Part shown: positions 1-61,615 of the stretch, in pieces | Layout: the number at the start of each line of letters is the position of its first letter | How positions within the stretch are numbered: position 1 is the first letter of the stretch | DNA from: Chiridota heheva | Lineage: Eukaryota; Echinodermata; Holothuroidea; Apodida; Chiridotidae | DNA: 64,000 nt | Direction of reading: 5' to 3' | Assembly: GCA_020152595.1 (NCBI GenBank) | Contig: JAIGNY010001179.1 | Location: 434,501 to 498,500 of the forward strand | The notes under the pieces: model-generated | What the model was told of the DNA's origin: nothing | What the model saw: the letters and a program-made list of their open reading frames with translations, nothing else | Databases searched by the model: none | Made by a program: the position numbers and the translations under genes

Positions 1-2950
1 AATATTTAGGTCAAGTCCCCATATTTAAAACTTATCATTTTGCTGACAGATCAAAGAAAGTAAAACACAAAAGTGGTATGTGCAAGCTCCCCAAATTTCA
101 AAAGTGGGGCACCTATTTTTTCGGGAAAAAGTAATGAGGGCCCTTGTTACTGACTCGCTAAAGACTGAGTGTGAATTTGGATTTTACAGATTGATTTTGC
201 ATCTTATGTAATATATATGATAATACGAAGTTTCATTTATTTGATGCAACTAAGAAAATAATGAAAAACCTCTTAAACCAATCTAAGGTCCCCATATTTG
301 CTTTTTACATTGTTTTGGACATAAAATATTCCGAACCATTATCAATACATTGACTATATTTTTGACTAAATTTGGTAAAAATATTGAATTCTTCGTAAAA
401 TTATTTAAAGTTTTGGTAAAATCTGGCAATATTTCCCAAAAATGAAGGAAATTTCCTGGAAATTGAAGAAAGTGGTCCAAAAATTCAAGAAATTTGGGCA
501 ATAGTTAAGCTTATATATTAATTTTCTACAGTTAAATTTCCTGAATATGTACAATAGCAAACTGTGTACTGGTATATCCCGCCACTAACATTTTACATAT
601 GGAATTTTGCCAGGGGAGCAAGTTGCCCCTACTCCCCACCCTGATCCACTGAATACGTCACTGTTGAAGCTTTGAGTGTTGTTAAACTTGTTGAATATCA
701 ACTTTATAGGCATAGGTCTACTTCAGGTCATGAAATAATGAAAAGGTGGGCAACAGGCCCATCTTTTAATATTTTAATGTTTCTGATTTACTTTCCTTCT
801 TTTAAATATTTGGCAAAGGATATGCAATGTCCCCTTGTTGTTGATTAGTTTACCAAGGTTTATAATGTCCCACCAGACTTCCATCAGAGTATTTATGTCA
901 AGACGCCCACGACTGTTTATTAACCAGTGGTGGAGCACTGGTTGACGACCCACCGGAAAATAATTTCATCAAAGTCCCACTTGTTGATATGTTTATAATA
1001 CACCCATGCTCTCTTCACTTTGGGAATATAGCATCAAAATAAGGGCAATACCAAATGAGAAATGACAGTGGTAGCATCAGAAAATAGTTGAAGGAAAGAA
1101 AGGAGTAGCTGCACCATCTACTGCTAGAGGCAAAGTTTAAAGTCAATGAGATATACTTGTCAAATTGTGACTATACTGTGACATTTTCATAGCATAGCCA
1201 GTAACATACTAACTGGGGAAAATACCCCTCATTCCTTTTGATTGCCCCCCCCCCCTCCCTTTCCAAAGGGTGAGGTTTTTTCCCTAGAAAAATATCCCTA
1301 TGAAATTAAAATATTAAAGATAATAAATAATAAATTAAGGGGGGGGGGGGAAATGGTAATTATAGGAAAACTTGGCTGTACCCAGAGATGTAGGAACGGT
1401 GGGGAAAGGGGAACAACTGCCCTGGAAGGATTTTACTTTCCTGTTAACTTACAATTCTTAAAATGAAATTATTACAAATCTGGTAAAACATATTGCAAAT
1501 TTTGGTTAAAATATTAGAATTTTCCCCAAAATGAAGAAAATTTCCAGAAAATGTCCCGAAAAATAAATAAACTTTCCTAAAAATTCCCTAGAAATTGAAT
1601 AAATTCTTACACAAATTTCCTAAAAAATTTCCCCAAAATGAAGGAAATGAAAGAAAGTTTCCAGAAAATTGCCTTAAAAATTTCCCGAAAATTTGCAAAT
1701 TCATCACCAAATTATTTGGGTGATACTTAACCTAATATGTATACTATGCATACATGTAGTTGTATATTCCGCTACTTACATTTCACGTATGGAATTTCAC
1801 TATGGGGGAGTTGCCCCCTGACCTCCACTGATACGCCACTGTGAAGAGAATATTATCTCTGCCCCCCTAATTCAGATTTCTTTTTTCATTAAAGGCTGTT
1901 TCATAGGGTTTATTTTGCCACTCCTTCCTGCCCCCTCCCCCCCCCCTTCTATCCCATTTGCACTATCACTGGGAATGGCATTTGCCTAAAACCATTGACA
2001 CACAGACAAGCCATGATATGGGTCAAAAGATACTAGCATTCCCTTTAATCACATCTTTCATTGCAACTGATTATATTTATTATCAGTAGCTTTACTTCCC
2101 ATTTCTCTGACAGAAAACATGAATGTTATTCAAGTCCACTTTAGTCCAACCAGAACCTAATTTACAAACAAAGGAGCATTTTTGTAAAACACATAATCCT
2201 AGAATTTATATTTTATAACTGTTACTGATCCAAACAAATTTCCAAAACGAAACTACCCTCCACCTCTGAACCGAAAATTTTCTGAAATTTCTAGTGAAAA
2301 GTCAGATATTTTGAGGGAAATAATTGAAAATTTTGAGCAAGTCAGATACTTCAGAAATTTTGATAAAACAGTTCAGAAATTTTAAACAAAATGTAGGATA
2401 TATTGAAGAAGTCAGCAAAAAACTAGACATTTTGACAATAAACTTGGCTATTTTGAGGAAAACCTGGAAATTTTGAGGAAAAATTGGAAAATTTGACAAC
2501 TCTAGACCTACTTTAGAAATTCGGTTTTTGCAAATTTTGTGATCCTTTTCCCATAGTTGGTACAACTGAACTCGACTAAGATCGATTGCTTTCATCAGGA
2601 TTACCAAAACAAAAAAGTTTATATTTTGCAAATTTAAATCTGCACAAATGTTCAGAGTTTTGGGAAATTCCCCCCTATTTCTACGCCACTGCCTCTTAGG
2701 TGGTATGTTCATTAAATCAAATAAAAAAATATACCAGGGGTATATGGACAATCTGTTCAAACATTCCCTCTTGATGTGCTTGTGCAACACTTTGAGAAAA
2801 GTCTTTGCTATGGGCACAACCTGGATACTCTCATGCATGGGCAAGATTTGCCTACCAAAAATGGGGGGGACAAGTCAAAAGTGAGGTGAGCAAAACTACA
2901 AAATCATGCTAAGATGCAAAAAATCACCATACAAAAGATACAAATTTGAA
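1..2950. other. AT-rich non-coding flank with degenerate repeats
   Basis: No coding region with domain-like or spliced structure is visible. Three stretches (about 283-500, 1485-1700 and 2270-2560) share a loose pattern of A/T runs broken by CC or GG, of the kind aaaatttcc, and the same pattern dominates 61.6-63.5 kb on the other side of the gene. Short open frames here are products of this low-complexity composition. Around 880-965 a weak match to the SINE at 19.3 kb can be seen (wording such as aaccagtggtggagcactggt). Confidence 0.6.
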
Positions 2951-2969
2951 AAGTGGGGGGTGTGAGGGA

Positions 2970-3094
<125 letters not shown>

Positions 3095-3599
3095 CATGCC
3101 TATGCCCTCATGATAAAATGAATATGTTGCTGTCATTTTTTAAATACTTCTATAAATGCCCATTTTATGAGGATGGTGGGCCAATTCCATCTTTTTTTTT
3201 ATTCTTCCCTACACAAAGCTTTGCTTTTGTTCCAGATTGATGTTGAGACTGGCTCCAAATTATTTTCTGCCTATGGCCCTAACAAGGCTTAATCTGGCCT
3301 GAGTTCACCCACCCTTCAGCCCTTGCCCGTAAAACGGTATGAAAACATAAAATTGAGTTGATATTCACTTTGAAACACATTTGTCAAAAATTCAAATGAT
3401 TTTCTTTTTCAGCTGTGCAAGATTTGAGGCCACACAAATCTGAAACAGCATTTGGAAAATGATGCTTCAAAAAAAGAAAGTTTACAAATCGGAAGAAAGA
3501 AAATTAAGAATCACAAAAATCAGAAAAGAGTAAATCATGATTTACAATATTTATTATCATCCTTTATCAGGTTCACACACTTTAGCAAATGAACTAATC

Positions 3600-4560
3600 C
3601 TTTTAAGGTCTATGGACATATAGGAATTTCTATATTACAATCTCAGCAGATCAGTTTTTGAATTTTGAGGAGAAAAAAGAAAAAAACTTTCATTTTTTAA
3701 GTTATCGCTGATCAAAGTTTGATCAGTTTTTAATTCATGCAAAAGTTATGATGCATGAACAGGCATGCAGCTCAAAATCTTGATGTAATTCTTAAAATTT
3801 CTTTCCTAAATCCCAGTCACTGAAATTCATGGAAAAATCTATTCCTGCTAGAATTTTATTGGGGAAAAGCAAAGATTCAAACACATTTTGTCAGAATTTG
3901 ATGCACTACTTTAAATAATTATGGCAGAAATTTTCAAAACAAAGGATTTACAAAAGACAACATCATGGTAGCCTTGTTATACTCAAAAAAAAAAGTTTTT
4001 AAAATATGTTTGTTTGTTTGTTTGGGCTTAAGGGCACCATGACAGCGAGGGTCAAATGTGCCTGAGAGGTTAGATCATTCCAGAGGTAGAAAGGAATGAA
4101 AACAGGGGGAGATTGGGAGAAACACAAGAACTAAAAGCCAAAACCTGGGATCGAGAAAGAGAAGAAGGATGGGGGGAGGGGGTGGGGGGGGGGTGGGAGA
4201 GGAGGACTAAATATGGTTGTAGAGGGTAGCATGATAAATGAAGTAGATAATCTTATCCGAAGGGGGTTTTTAGTAAAGAAAAAGTTGTGGGGAGCAGGGA
4301 AGCTCTGGGAAGGTTGTACAGGGGGCAAGCAAAGAGAACGTGATGGGCTGTGAGGGTGTAATGGCAATTGTTGCAGAGGGGTTGGAGAGAGCCAATAAAG
4401 AGGTGGGAGTGAGTGCGGTGGGTGTGACCTATTCTGAAATATGAAAATTAATGCCTGATATTTAAAAACGCTATAAAATCATCAATAATTTTGAAGTAAT
4501 GCTTTGCTACTATGATAGTTTTTAATAGATTTGAAAGCAATTTAGCTAATGTTACCCCTT
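3600..4560. repeat. Dispersed repeat R1, copy 1, split by a LINE insertion
   Basis: The stretch with gctgatcaaagtttgatcag and a following run on Leu-rich AT sequence recurs at about 8010-8433 and in part at 50395-50580, so it is an interspersed family. This copy is interrupted at 4009-4436 by a LINE 3' end and resumes at about 4444 with wording matched after 8340. The right part (about 4500-4545) supplies an unoccupied version of the site that carries another element at 8434-8942. Confidence 0.65.
4009..4436 (-). mobile_element. 5'-truncated LINE 3' end, copy 1
   Basis: Read on the minus strand, the 5' part encodes a peptide with G-H-T-H-R-T-H-S-H-L followed by a C-x2-C...H-x3-F-x2-C-P-L-Y arrangement, the zinc-knuckle-like C-terminus of many non-LTR retrotransposons. 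The 3' end is a (CAAA)n tail at the low-coordinate side (tttgtttg on the plus strand). The insertion is flanked by a 7-bp direct repeat AAATATG (4002-4008 and 4437-4443). Closely related copies lie at 21363-21790 and 50273-50405. It is a dead-on-arrival fragment with no intact coding capacity. Confidence 0.75.
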
Positions 4561-5573
4561 CACGCCCATATACCTTGAAAAGGGAAACTTGATGAGGAAT
4601 CTACAACTCAGGGACAGCTGGGAGGGGAAATAAGTTTTGGTATTCAAGAAGGGGGTCTGCCTAAGCTGGAGCCCCAGTAAGGCTTTCTATCATTCTTTAA
4701 TTAAAAAAACAACCCCCCCTTCCACCCTAAATTATGGTTCTCTATTAGACCTATCCTAGACGATCTGTACTTAGGGCTAGTGTGTAACTCTTTTCACATC
4801 GATTTTGGTAATTATATGAGTAAATGTTTTCTAAAATTCAAAAATATTTTCACTCATACACTGTATAACTTTAACCTCTCACTGATCAGTACTACGGATA
4901 AAAACATTAAGAAAAACACTTAGCTACCGTAGGTAAGCAATTCTGATTTTGAATACCTCACTGCACAACTATCGGCAATCAGTACAACCAGGGAGTAGAA
5001 AACTCCTTGTGCAACTCATGCAAAAGATGTACGTTCATAGCGTGTTCCATTGTGTAAATATCAAATTGATGGTATTTATTTCTGAATATGATTCCCTCAA
5101 GAGTAAAAATGCACGAGCGCCAACTATTGTGTACAGCGTACACATACAGACATTCTCGAGTATTCTTATTCTCAAATATACTTTTAAGTATAGAGGAGGT
5201 GAAAAAAATTCACTTTCAAAAAAGTAGTTATTAGTGAATACCATAAATATCAATCTGTGACACCCCTGGTACATTGAAATAAAAATGTTCAATTAATAAA
5301 GAAAATTCCTGCCATTCTACATAACTTTTATGATAAATACTAATAAGTATAAAAATTATAATATGTACTATAATATTTTTTTAAATATCTTGCACTATTT
5401 TCAAGGTGGCAGTGATGAAAGACAAAAAACTATGTTACAAAACTACTGACACTACCTACCAATTTTGCTCAACTTTTGGTAAATTTCATAATTTAATTGA
5501 TTTTAAGAAGTTATACCATAAACATCAATTTATAAACAATGCTTTCTTTGTCTATCTTAGAAACAGGTAAAAT

Positions 5574-5871
5574 GTAGTTCAATGGTCAAACATAGTTCAG
5601 TGGTCAAACATAGTTCAGTGGTGAAACATACTTCAGTGGTCAAACATAGTTCAATGGTCAAACATAGTTCAGTGGTCAAACATAGTTCAGTGGTCAAACA
5701 TAGTCCAGTGGTCAAACATAGTTCAGTGGTCAAACATAGTTCAGTGGTCAAACATAGTTCAGTGGTCAAACATAGTTCAGTGGTCAAACATAGTTCAGTG
5801 ATCAAACATAGTTTAGTGGTCAAAACATGGTTCAGTGGTCAAACATAGTTTAGTGGTCAAACATAGTTCAT
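5574..5871. repeat. 18-bp minisatellite
   Basis: About 16 tandem units of catagttcagtggtcaaa with scattered single-base variants. The core gttcagtggtcaa equals the terminal motif of the TTAA-flanked foldback family found complete at 45461-45961 and 53732-54305, and the sequence directly after the array continues as the interior of that family. The array therefore looks like an expansion of the element's own end. Confidence 0.9.
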
Positions 5872-6830
5872 TATATATGAAAGAGAAAAACAAACTGATC
5901 AGGGAAGTTTTCAGAAATCTTATTCCGTTCAAGAGATATTAAAGTTTAAAGCTCTGTCCTATCTGGCAGGAATAACTGATGTAGTAAGTCTACTATGAAA
6001 GGTCAGCGCCCTCATTCCTCACATTCTTAACAGTTGTTGATGTATTTTAAAACAAAACTGATTTAACTTTTTACTTATAAATCATTTTCCTTCAAACTTT
6101 ATTTATTCTATTTTACTACTTTCCTGACATATCCAGTGGTCTTTAAGCCACAAAAAATCGATGAAAAAATATGATAGAATACATGAAGAATTTGAGGAAA
6201 CTGAGGCTGTGACATCACAACTAGTCTGATTTCAGTCATTTCTACATAAGTGATCCAAACTTTAAACTTAACATTAGCTGGTCCTGTCCTTAAAAAAATA
6301 AACACTCAGACCCGATGTCAAAGTTAAGCAGATCGGGCCAGACATTTCCCTATCATTTATCTATCTTTTTCCTTATTTTGAAACCACAAGCAATTAAGCT
6401 CAACTTCCACTCCTGATAATATTCAGACACCAGTTACTCAAATTACACCCACATGTCCATAGATAATTGCACACAGTAAATACAGTTCATAAAAGTTCAC
6501 ACAGTACTTGTAACTAGTTCCAGCAACAAGGAAACCATTGTTTTCTTTGATAACCCTAACTGACCTTTTAATTAAACAAGGTGTTTCATTACACGCATGC
6601 CATATGAACTGTCAATTATTTAGCAAGAGGTTTATTTTAGGGAGGATAATTGGTTATATTAGTCACAATATTTAGATTTGTGGTTTGGACTGGCTCGAAC
6701 AGAATTTTAAAGAGAGCCACAGCTAATGAATATCTCCTTAATAGAATAAGAGTTTTCAATGCTTTTTTCACCATTATGTTTCTTTGTAAGTCCTCTTTCG
6801 TATAAGATGAACTTGCTTGAACCCTGAACT
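5872..6830. mobile_element. Foldback element family F1, split copy
   Basis: After the minisatellite, 5880-6270 follows the F1 family (cttattccgtt, agatattaaagttt, a central tactttcctgacatatcc, and gtgacatcacaactagtctg). Its right arm stops at about 6270 and resumes at about 6725 (atatctccttaatagaataag to cctgaactaatc), so the copy is broken by an insertion. No protein is encoded. Confidence 0.7.
6271..6724. mobile_element. Candidate insertion inside F1 copy
   Basis: The segment interrupts an F1 foldback. It starts ttagctggtcctgtcc and ends with the loose inverse ggctctctttaaaat/agctaa, suggesting short terminal inverted repeats. Part of the interior (about 6308-6420, agacccga to the ccacaag motif) recurs at about 11270-11340, so it belongs to another repeat family. 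No coding signal was seen. Confidence 0.45.
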
Positions 6831-6944
6831 AATCTGAATGTGAGGATGTGATGTCACTCTTCTACAGTCGACTTTTCTCTATATCAGTCAGTTTTTGACA
6901 AGTTTGTTACCACTTTCAATTAACTTCTCTAATTATGGAAACAG

Positions 6945-7385
6945 GCCACTTTAGCAACGCGGTAACTAGGTGAGGCAAGCACACCTCAAATCCGCAATCA
7001 TAAGGCATGCCAATGCATTGACATTTAGATATTCATGTGGCCTGCCATAAGTTTTATTCCATTTATAGTATTTCTCGGGATCTTTAGAGATTTTAGCAAA
7101 TGGAATAAACAAAATTCCGTTTGCTAACCATTCTGGCTAATGAGAATTGGATTAACAAAGCCCATAGCAGACCCATAAGTGTAATTTTGGTCACCATTTT
7201 AACGTCACTCAGTCTGTGTGTGCAAAAATTTGTTTTGTGCAGTATATTACATTGACTGCATGAGCGCGTGCCACCAGCTATCTGTATTGTATTAGTACCA
7301 CATAAGATTTTGTCCCACTTCCTTACACAGATTTTGTTACTAGGCAAATGCATATGGTGATTGGTTGAAAAAGCTGTCCATCATG
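6945..7385 (-). pseudogene. THAP-domain transposon relic, copy 1
   Basis: This stretch is a diverged copy of 48930-49382: both share the same order of segments over about 440 bp. On the minus strand the 49 kb copy reads as a THAP DNA-binding domain. In this copy the equivalent frame is broken by stops and frameshifts, though wording such as K-N-Y-T-Y-G survives. It lies just downstream of the stop codon of the thioredoxin-family gene, and a plus-strand tttatt at 7053-7058 (AATAAA on the minus strand) could serve as its poly(A) signal. Confidence 0.55.
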
Positions 7386-7583
7386 TAACTTAGAAAGGTT
7401 AATTTCAATATCTCCTGAATGGGATATGATAATGCCATAGTTTCAAAGTGTGACACTTTACCAAGTCACATTCTCAAAGCTCAACCTGAGTAAGGGACTT
7501 TTTCATGAATGTTGCAAAGAAGGCTTAGAGGGAAAAAATGGAACCCTTAAACATCCCTGGCATTCATCGCATTGAAATGGAAA

Positions 7584-57150
<49,567 letters not shown>

Positions 57151-57293
57151 GGATACGGTCGCTTCATCGTTGCTAGAGTTTTAAGGTGGTCTACTTCTAT
57201 TTAAAATTCAGTGCAAGAAACAGTGATAGCAGCTCTTGTAAGTCAGATTCCGTTCTCTGACTATTAGCTAACAAAGAGCTCCTTGGTTTTCCT

Positions 57294-57611
57294 TTTATAA
57301 TTAGAGCAATATACATGCCTCATGAAAACTCTGTTTATGATGAAAAGGACCAATTTAACTATCTCAGAACTGACATTTCATACTTGATTATCAATTATGA
57401 TGTTCCTATCTGCCTGGCCGGTGATTTCAATGTAAGAACAAGCACCTTGAAAGATTTCATTACCATGGAAACTGGAGTAAACAATTTTGACCTGTCACTT
57501 CTTGATTGCTCTATCATGAACTCGTTTTCAGATCTTCGCCATTTTGTTTTCAATCAATCAAGATCAAACTGTGATTCAAAAATTAATATTAATGGTACTT
57601 AACTAATTGAT
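57294..57611 (+). pseudogene. LINE endonuclease, N-terminal remnant
   Basis: R-A-I-Y-M-P then P-I-C-L-A-G-D-F-N-V-R-T, the G-D-F-N-x-R catalytic motif of APE-type endonucleases, followed by D-F-I-T-M-E-T-G-V-N. A TAA interrupts just before the MITE. Confidence 0.82.
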
Positions 57612-57615
57612 ATGT

Positions 57616-57883
57616 AACAGCTTCTATTTTTAAAATGGATTTCTATTATCAAAATGGACTGGACTAAAGCCTTTAGAAAAGCCGTCAAAAAGGCTAGACT
57701 AAACTACCATTATACTCTTTTATTGGGACTTAATAAAACTGTACCAGAATAGCAAGTTAAAATTATGTTAGCTATTCTGGTACAGCGTTTATTAAGTACC
57801 AAAAACGGAGTATAATGGTAATGTGAAGGCTTTATTCCAGTCCATTTTGACAACATAAATCCATTTTGAAAATAGAAGCTGTT
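57616..57883. mobile_element. 268-bp palindromic MITE, family F10
   Basis: Inverted ends AACAGCTTCTATTTT and AAAATAGAAGCTGTT, with arm similarity (aaaatggactggactaaagc / gctttattccagtccatttt; ctaccattatactc / gagtataatggtaa) down to a central gttaaaattatgttag. ATGT flanks it on both sides (57612-57615 and 57884-57887). The LINE reading continues in frame across the site when one ATGT and the element are removed, giving an exact empty site from the host element's own coding logic. Confidence 0.92.
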
Positions 57884-58160
57884 ATGTGTAAAAATTTTGA
57901 TCTTTGCATTCTTAATGGTAGGGTTGGTAGTGATTGTGACACAGGTGCCTTTACCCGTATCAGCCCATCTGAAAAGAGTACCATTGATTATATTATTTTA
58001 TCACATTTCTTGCTTCCATTGATTATGGATTTTGTAATTGACGATCTGGATACATGTTTATCTGACAAACACAAAGTTATCTACTTGAAACTTGGTACTA
58101 ATATTTGTGAAAGGGATAGTCAAAAGATACAATTTTTGGTAAAAAAAAAGTAGTATTACT
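57884..58160 (+). pseudogene. LINE endonuclease, C-terminal remnant
   Basis: K-N-F-D-L-C-I-L-N-G-R, then S-T-I-D-Y-I-I-L-S and a final S-D-K-H-K-V, the D-Y and S-D-H motifs of APE endonucleases (His kept, D-H spaced by Lys). Confidence 0.85.
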
Positions 58161-58271
58161 AATAATGCCGCCCATAGTATTGATTCGTGTTACATTAAAT
58201 CCTATTGGTGCTCAAATAAAGTTGAATCTTATCATGAAAATGTTGATACTGACCAAATTTAGAACATTAAC

Positions 58272-59220
58272 ATGAAGATTAATAACATGATTACTAATGC
58301 TATTTGTCAGGGGCAATTGGATGATATACGTGATGAAATTTGCCAATCACTTATTTTACCTGCCATTAGAATTGGTGTTTCGAAAGTAATTGATAACAAA
58401 GATAAAGGATTTAAGAAGTGTTTTCATCATTTTAGCAGTTTAGGTTCAGATGATAACTACAATTCTGCTGTTGAAAACACTGATCTTGATGTTTCTTTTG
58501 ATCCAAGACAAATAAGTCACTCAATCAATGAATATGTCAATAACCCTATCACTTTGGATGAGGTCTGCAAAGTTAGAAGTAAACTCAAGAATAACAAAGC
58601 TTGTGGTCCTGATATGATAATCAATTAATTTCTTAAGAATTGTCCTAATTCAGTTCTAACCCTAATCACCAGTCTTTTTAATATTGCTTTGGATACTGGT
58701 ATTATTCCAAAGAAGTGGAGTCTGGGGTGTATTATTCCGATCTACAAAAAGAAGGGATCTCCTGCTGATCCCAATAACTATCGTGGTGTCACATTGCTGA
58801 GTTTTATCAGTAAACTCTTCACTGCTATATTAAATGATAAGGTAACAAGGTTCTTAGATAGTACCGGTACCATGTATGAAAATCAAGCAGGTTTTCGGGA
58901 AAATTATTCGACATTATACCATATCTTTACACTTCATTGTATTATTGATATCCATCTCAAGCAAAGAAAAATATTATACTGTGCCTTCATAGACTACAGA
59001 AAAGCCATTGATATGATTAACCGATCAGCACTCTGCTCAAAGCTAATTGTCAACGGTTTAAATGGTAAAATTGTTACTGTCATTTATAATCTGTATTTTG
59101 AAGCTAAATATTGTATTAAGTCACACCAATTCATTATCTTCCTTCTACAGTTGCATTATTGGTGTCCGTCAAGGAGAAAATTGATTTCCTTTATTATTTT
59201 CAATTTTCCTCAATGATTTA
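58272..59220 (+). pseudogene. LINE reverse transcriptase, palm and fingers
   Basis: Linker 58272-58628 ends N-K-A-C-G-P-D-M-I (normally K-A-x-G-x-D), then a TAA breaks the frame. From 58689 come P-I-Y-K-K-K-G, N-N-Y-R-G-V-T-L-L, N-Q-A-G-F-R-E-N-Y-S-T and A-F-I-D-Y-R-K-A-I-D (58983-), with the catalytic Asp at F-I-D-Y (58986-58997). Confidence 0.87.
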
Positions 59221-60000
59221 GATTCATCCATGAGGGAAAGTAATGTCACTGGGTTAAACTGTATTCATTTTGACACAATTAAGCATTTGAGTACTTATGA
59301 TACTGAAATGTGGTTAAGACTTTATGCTCTGCTTTATGCTGATAACACAGGTATTTTATCTGAAAGTGAAACTGATCTGCAGAATGCTCTCATGTGTCAA
59401 TGCTATGCATGATTATTGTGAAACTTGGCACCTGTCTGTCAATCCGACTAAAACTAAAATTGTTATTTTTTCCAGAGCTAAAAATAGAACCAAGCCTTTA
59501 TTCAGCTTTGGTAGTGACACAATTGATGTGTGTGATGGTGATGACTTCACCTATTTGGGAGTTGTTTTTTATCTTAATGGCAATTTTAAAAACGCCATCA
59601 GCGCCTATTTGGGAGTTGTTTTTTATTTTAATGGCAATTTTAAAAACGCCATCAGCAAACAAGTGTCCCAAGCAAGACACGTTATGTTTGCCCTCCTATC
59701 CAAAGCAGGTAAACTACATCTTCCCATTGATGTTACATGCGATCTTTTTTATCAGCTTGTCCTACCTCTCCTCCTTTATGGTTGTGAGGTATGGATCATT
59801 GAGAAAATTGATCATGTATAGGTTTTTTTATAAGAACTTTCTTAGAAGGCTTCTCAAGGTTGATAAGCTGACTGCCAACTGTATGTTATATGGTGAGGTT
59901 GGTAAATACAAATTAAATAGCACCGTTGAAAAAAGACTAATCAACTTCTGGAGTAGACTGGCATCCAATCAAAATTTTCACATAGGCTTCACAGTTTAAT
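59221..60000 (+). pseudogene. LINE reverse transcriptase, YADD region and thumb, with a duplication
   Basis: G-V-R-Q-G-E-N is followed by a TGA, then L-L-Y-A-D-N-T-G-I-L-S-E-S (59332-): the usual Y-A-D-D is Y-A-D-N (59335-59346), a loss of a catalytic residue. After a frame change come the W-H-L-S-V-N-P-T-K-T-K and F-T-Y-L-G-V motifs. A 54-bp segment (F-T-Y-L-G-V-V-F-Y region) is tandemly duplicated at 59544-59651. Confidence 0.85.
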
Positions 60001-60187
60001 GAAAACCATGGCTGAATCTTTAACCAACGATTATAAATCATTGTGGATATGCAAAGTTAAAGGCATTTTAGATCGTTGTGGCTTATGTTTCATTTGGCAA
60101 ATACAAAATAATCACAATTCAAATTGGTTAAGAAACATCCTTAATCGTCGACTACAAGGTATGGACATTCAGAACTAGTCAAGTGAT

Positions 60188-60574
60188 GTGAACAGCAATA
60201 GCCTTTGTTACAATTACAGAATGTTCAAACAAAATTTAAATTTTGAACGTTATCTACTACAGTTAAATCACTATGACGGATTATTCATGATGAAATTCAG
60301 ATGTGGAAATGTTAAATTGCCAAGTAACCAGAAAAAAAATTACCATGGCGACAATGATAAAACATGTAACCTATGTCAAAATGATATATTACTTAATGAA
60401 TTCCATTATTTGTTTGTAATCATTTCAAGACTGAAAGAACCAAATATCTTAACTGTTACTTCTACAAACGTACGAACACAATTGAAATGTTTGAATTATT
60501 TAGCTCATCTGATAACTGTGTGCTCTCAAAGCTATGCAAATTTGTTTAAAGTGATTATGGATAACTTTTTGTGA
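60188..60574 (+). pseudogene. LINE C-terminal domain
   Basis: F-E-R-Y-L-L-Q-L, then M-K-F-R-C-G-N-V-K-L-P, C-N-L-C-Q-N-D and L-N-E-F-H-Y-L-F, the C-x2-C ... H region at the end of L2/CR1-type ORF2 proteins. Open frame of 128 codons, stop at the expected place, then the 3' tail. Confidence 0.85.
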
Positions 60575-60870
60575 TTTTTATTCGTCTATTGACTTCATTC
60601 CTCATCATCATTTTTTACTTCAATTCACTTGTTACCTTTCTAAGTAGTAACATGCCAGATCGTTTCATTCCTCATAATTGTGCATATTGTATATATTATT
60701 CTGTATAAATTCTTTCTTAAGAGTTCCACTTTTTACTTTTGTATATAGTCTTTCTTTTAAGTACCCATGTAAATTTTGTACTACTATTTTAATCTGTTTG
60801 TTATTGTATCTCTCATACCCCGAAAGGGGTCCACAGAGTAAGAATAAACTATAAACTAAACTGAACATAT

Positions 60871-61615
60871 TTTCGTTTCCAAATGACTTTGCGCTAAACG
60901 TCGTGTAGGTCGGGGCGTCAAGGGCGTAGGAAGCCTGGAGCTGGGGAACTTTATCCAATGTGGGAGCGGAAGTGTTATCCGACCCCCCACTTTTAGGGAA
61001 GAAAACCTCTTATTAGGCTTATTTGTACCCTCTGTGAAATATATAAACTTTTTGGCGTTTGTTCTTCTGATTTATTCGATTATAATTTATAATACCTCGG
61101 TCCGATCCCGGGTCCCATTTTAGTTCCCCAATTATAATCATTTGAATTGACCACACTTGGCCGTAATATCGTGTAGCATTACATCGTATACACCGACTTA
61201 GCGACTGCGTATATGTAACATGCAGCATGCAGTTAGTATGTGTACATGCAGGTGACAGGTCACTGCACTGCGAGTGTGTATGTACCGCCACATACGTTGT
61301 GTATTATACTAACTTAATTGTCTCTTCTTCTTTGTTAACAAAATTTAAAATAAACAACATTTCTCACAATCGTGTAATTAAATGAGACAAAATTAGACTT
61401 TTGAATGAGATGGGGGTTGATTTTCGTAGTTAATAAACTTTCACCCCCTCCCCCCTCCCTACCCCCACCACAACACACACCGAAAAAATGTTCCCACGTC
61501 ATTAGGGAGAGTAGAAAGGCACTGAAAGGATCAACTCTGAGAGGGGGAGGGAACCCACAGATTTTTCCGGCTACAAGCGGAAAATTACACTAGAAAATTG
61601 AGTATCCATCGAACG
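60871..61615. other. Intergenic sequence, nothing recognised
   Basis: A moderately GC-rich stretch (60890-61010) followed by AT-rich sequence. C-runs at about 61445-61475. No coding or RNA signal recognised. Confidence 0.5.

Larger units (their letters stand above)
57240..60870 (+). mobile_element. 5'-truncated L2/CR1-type LINE
   Basis: Contains in order an endonuclease fragment, reverse transcriptase, a C-terminal zinc-knuckle-like region, a 3' tail with an accccgaaaggggt hairpin (60817-60830) and an aataaactataaac end. The 5' part of the endonuclease is missing. Multiple stops and frameshifts, and a MITE insertion at 57616-57883, make it inactive. It lies divergently within about 100 bp of the start codon of the thioredoxin-family gene, so it occupies the likely promoter region. 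Confidence 0.88.
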
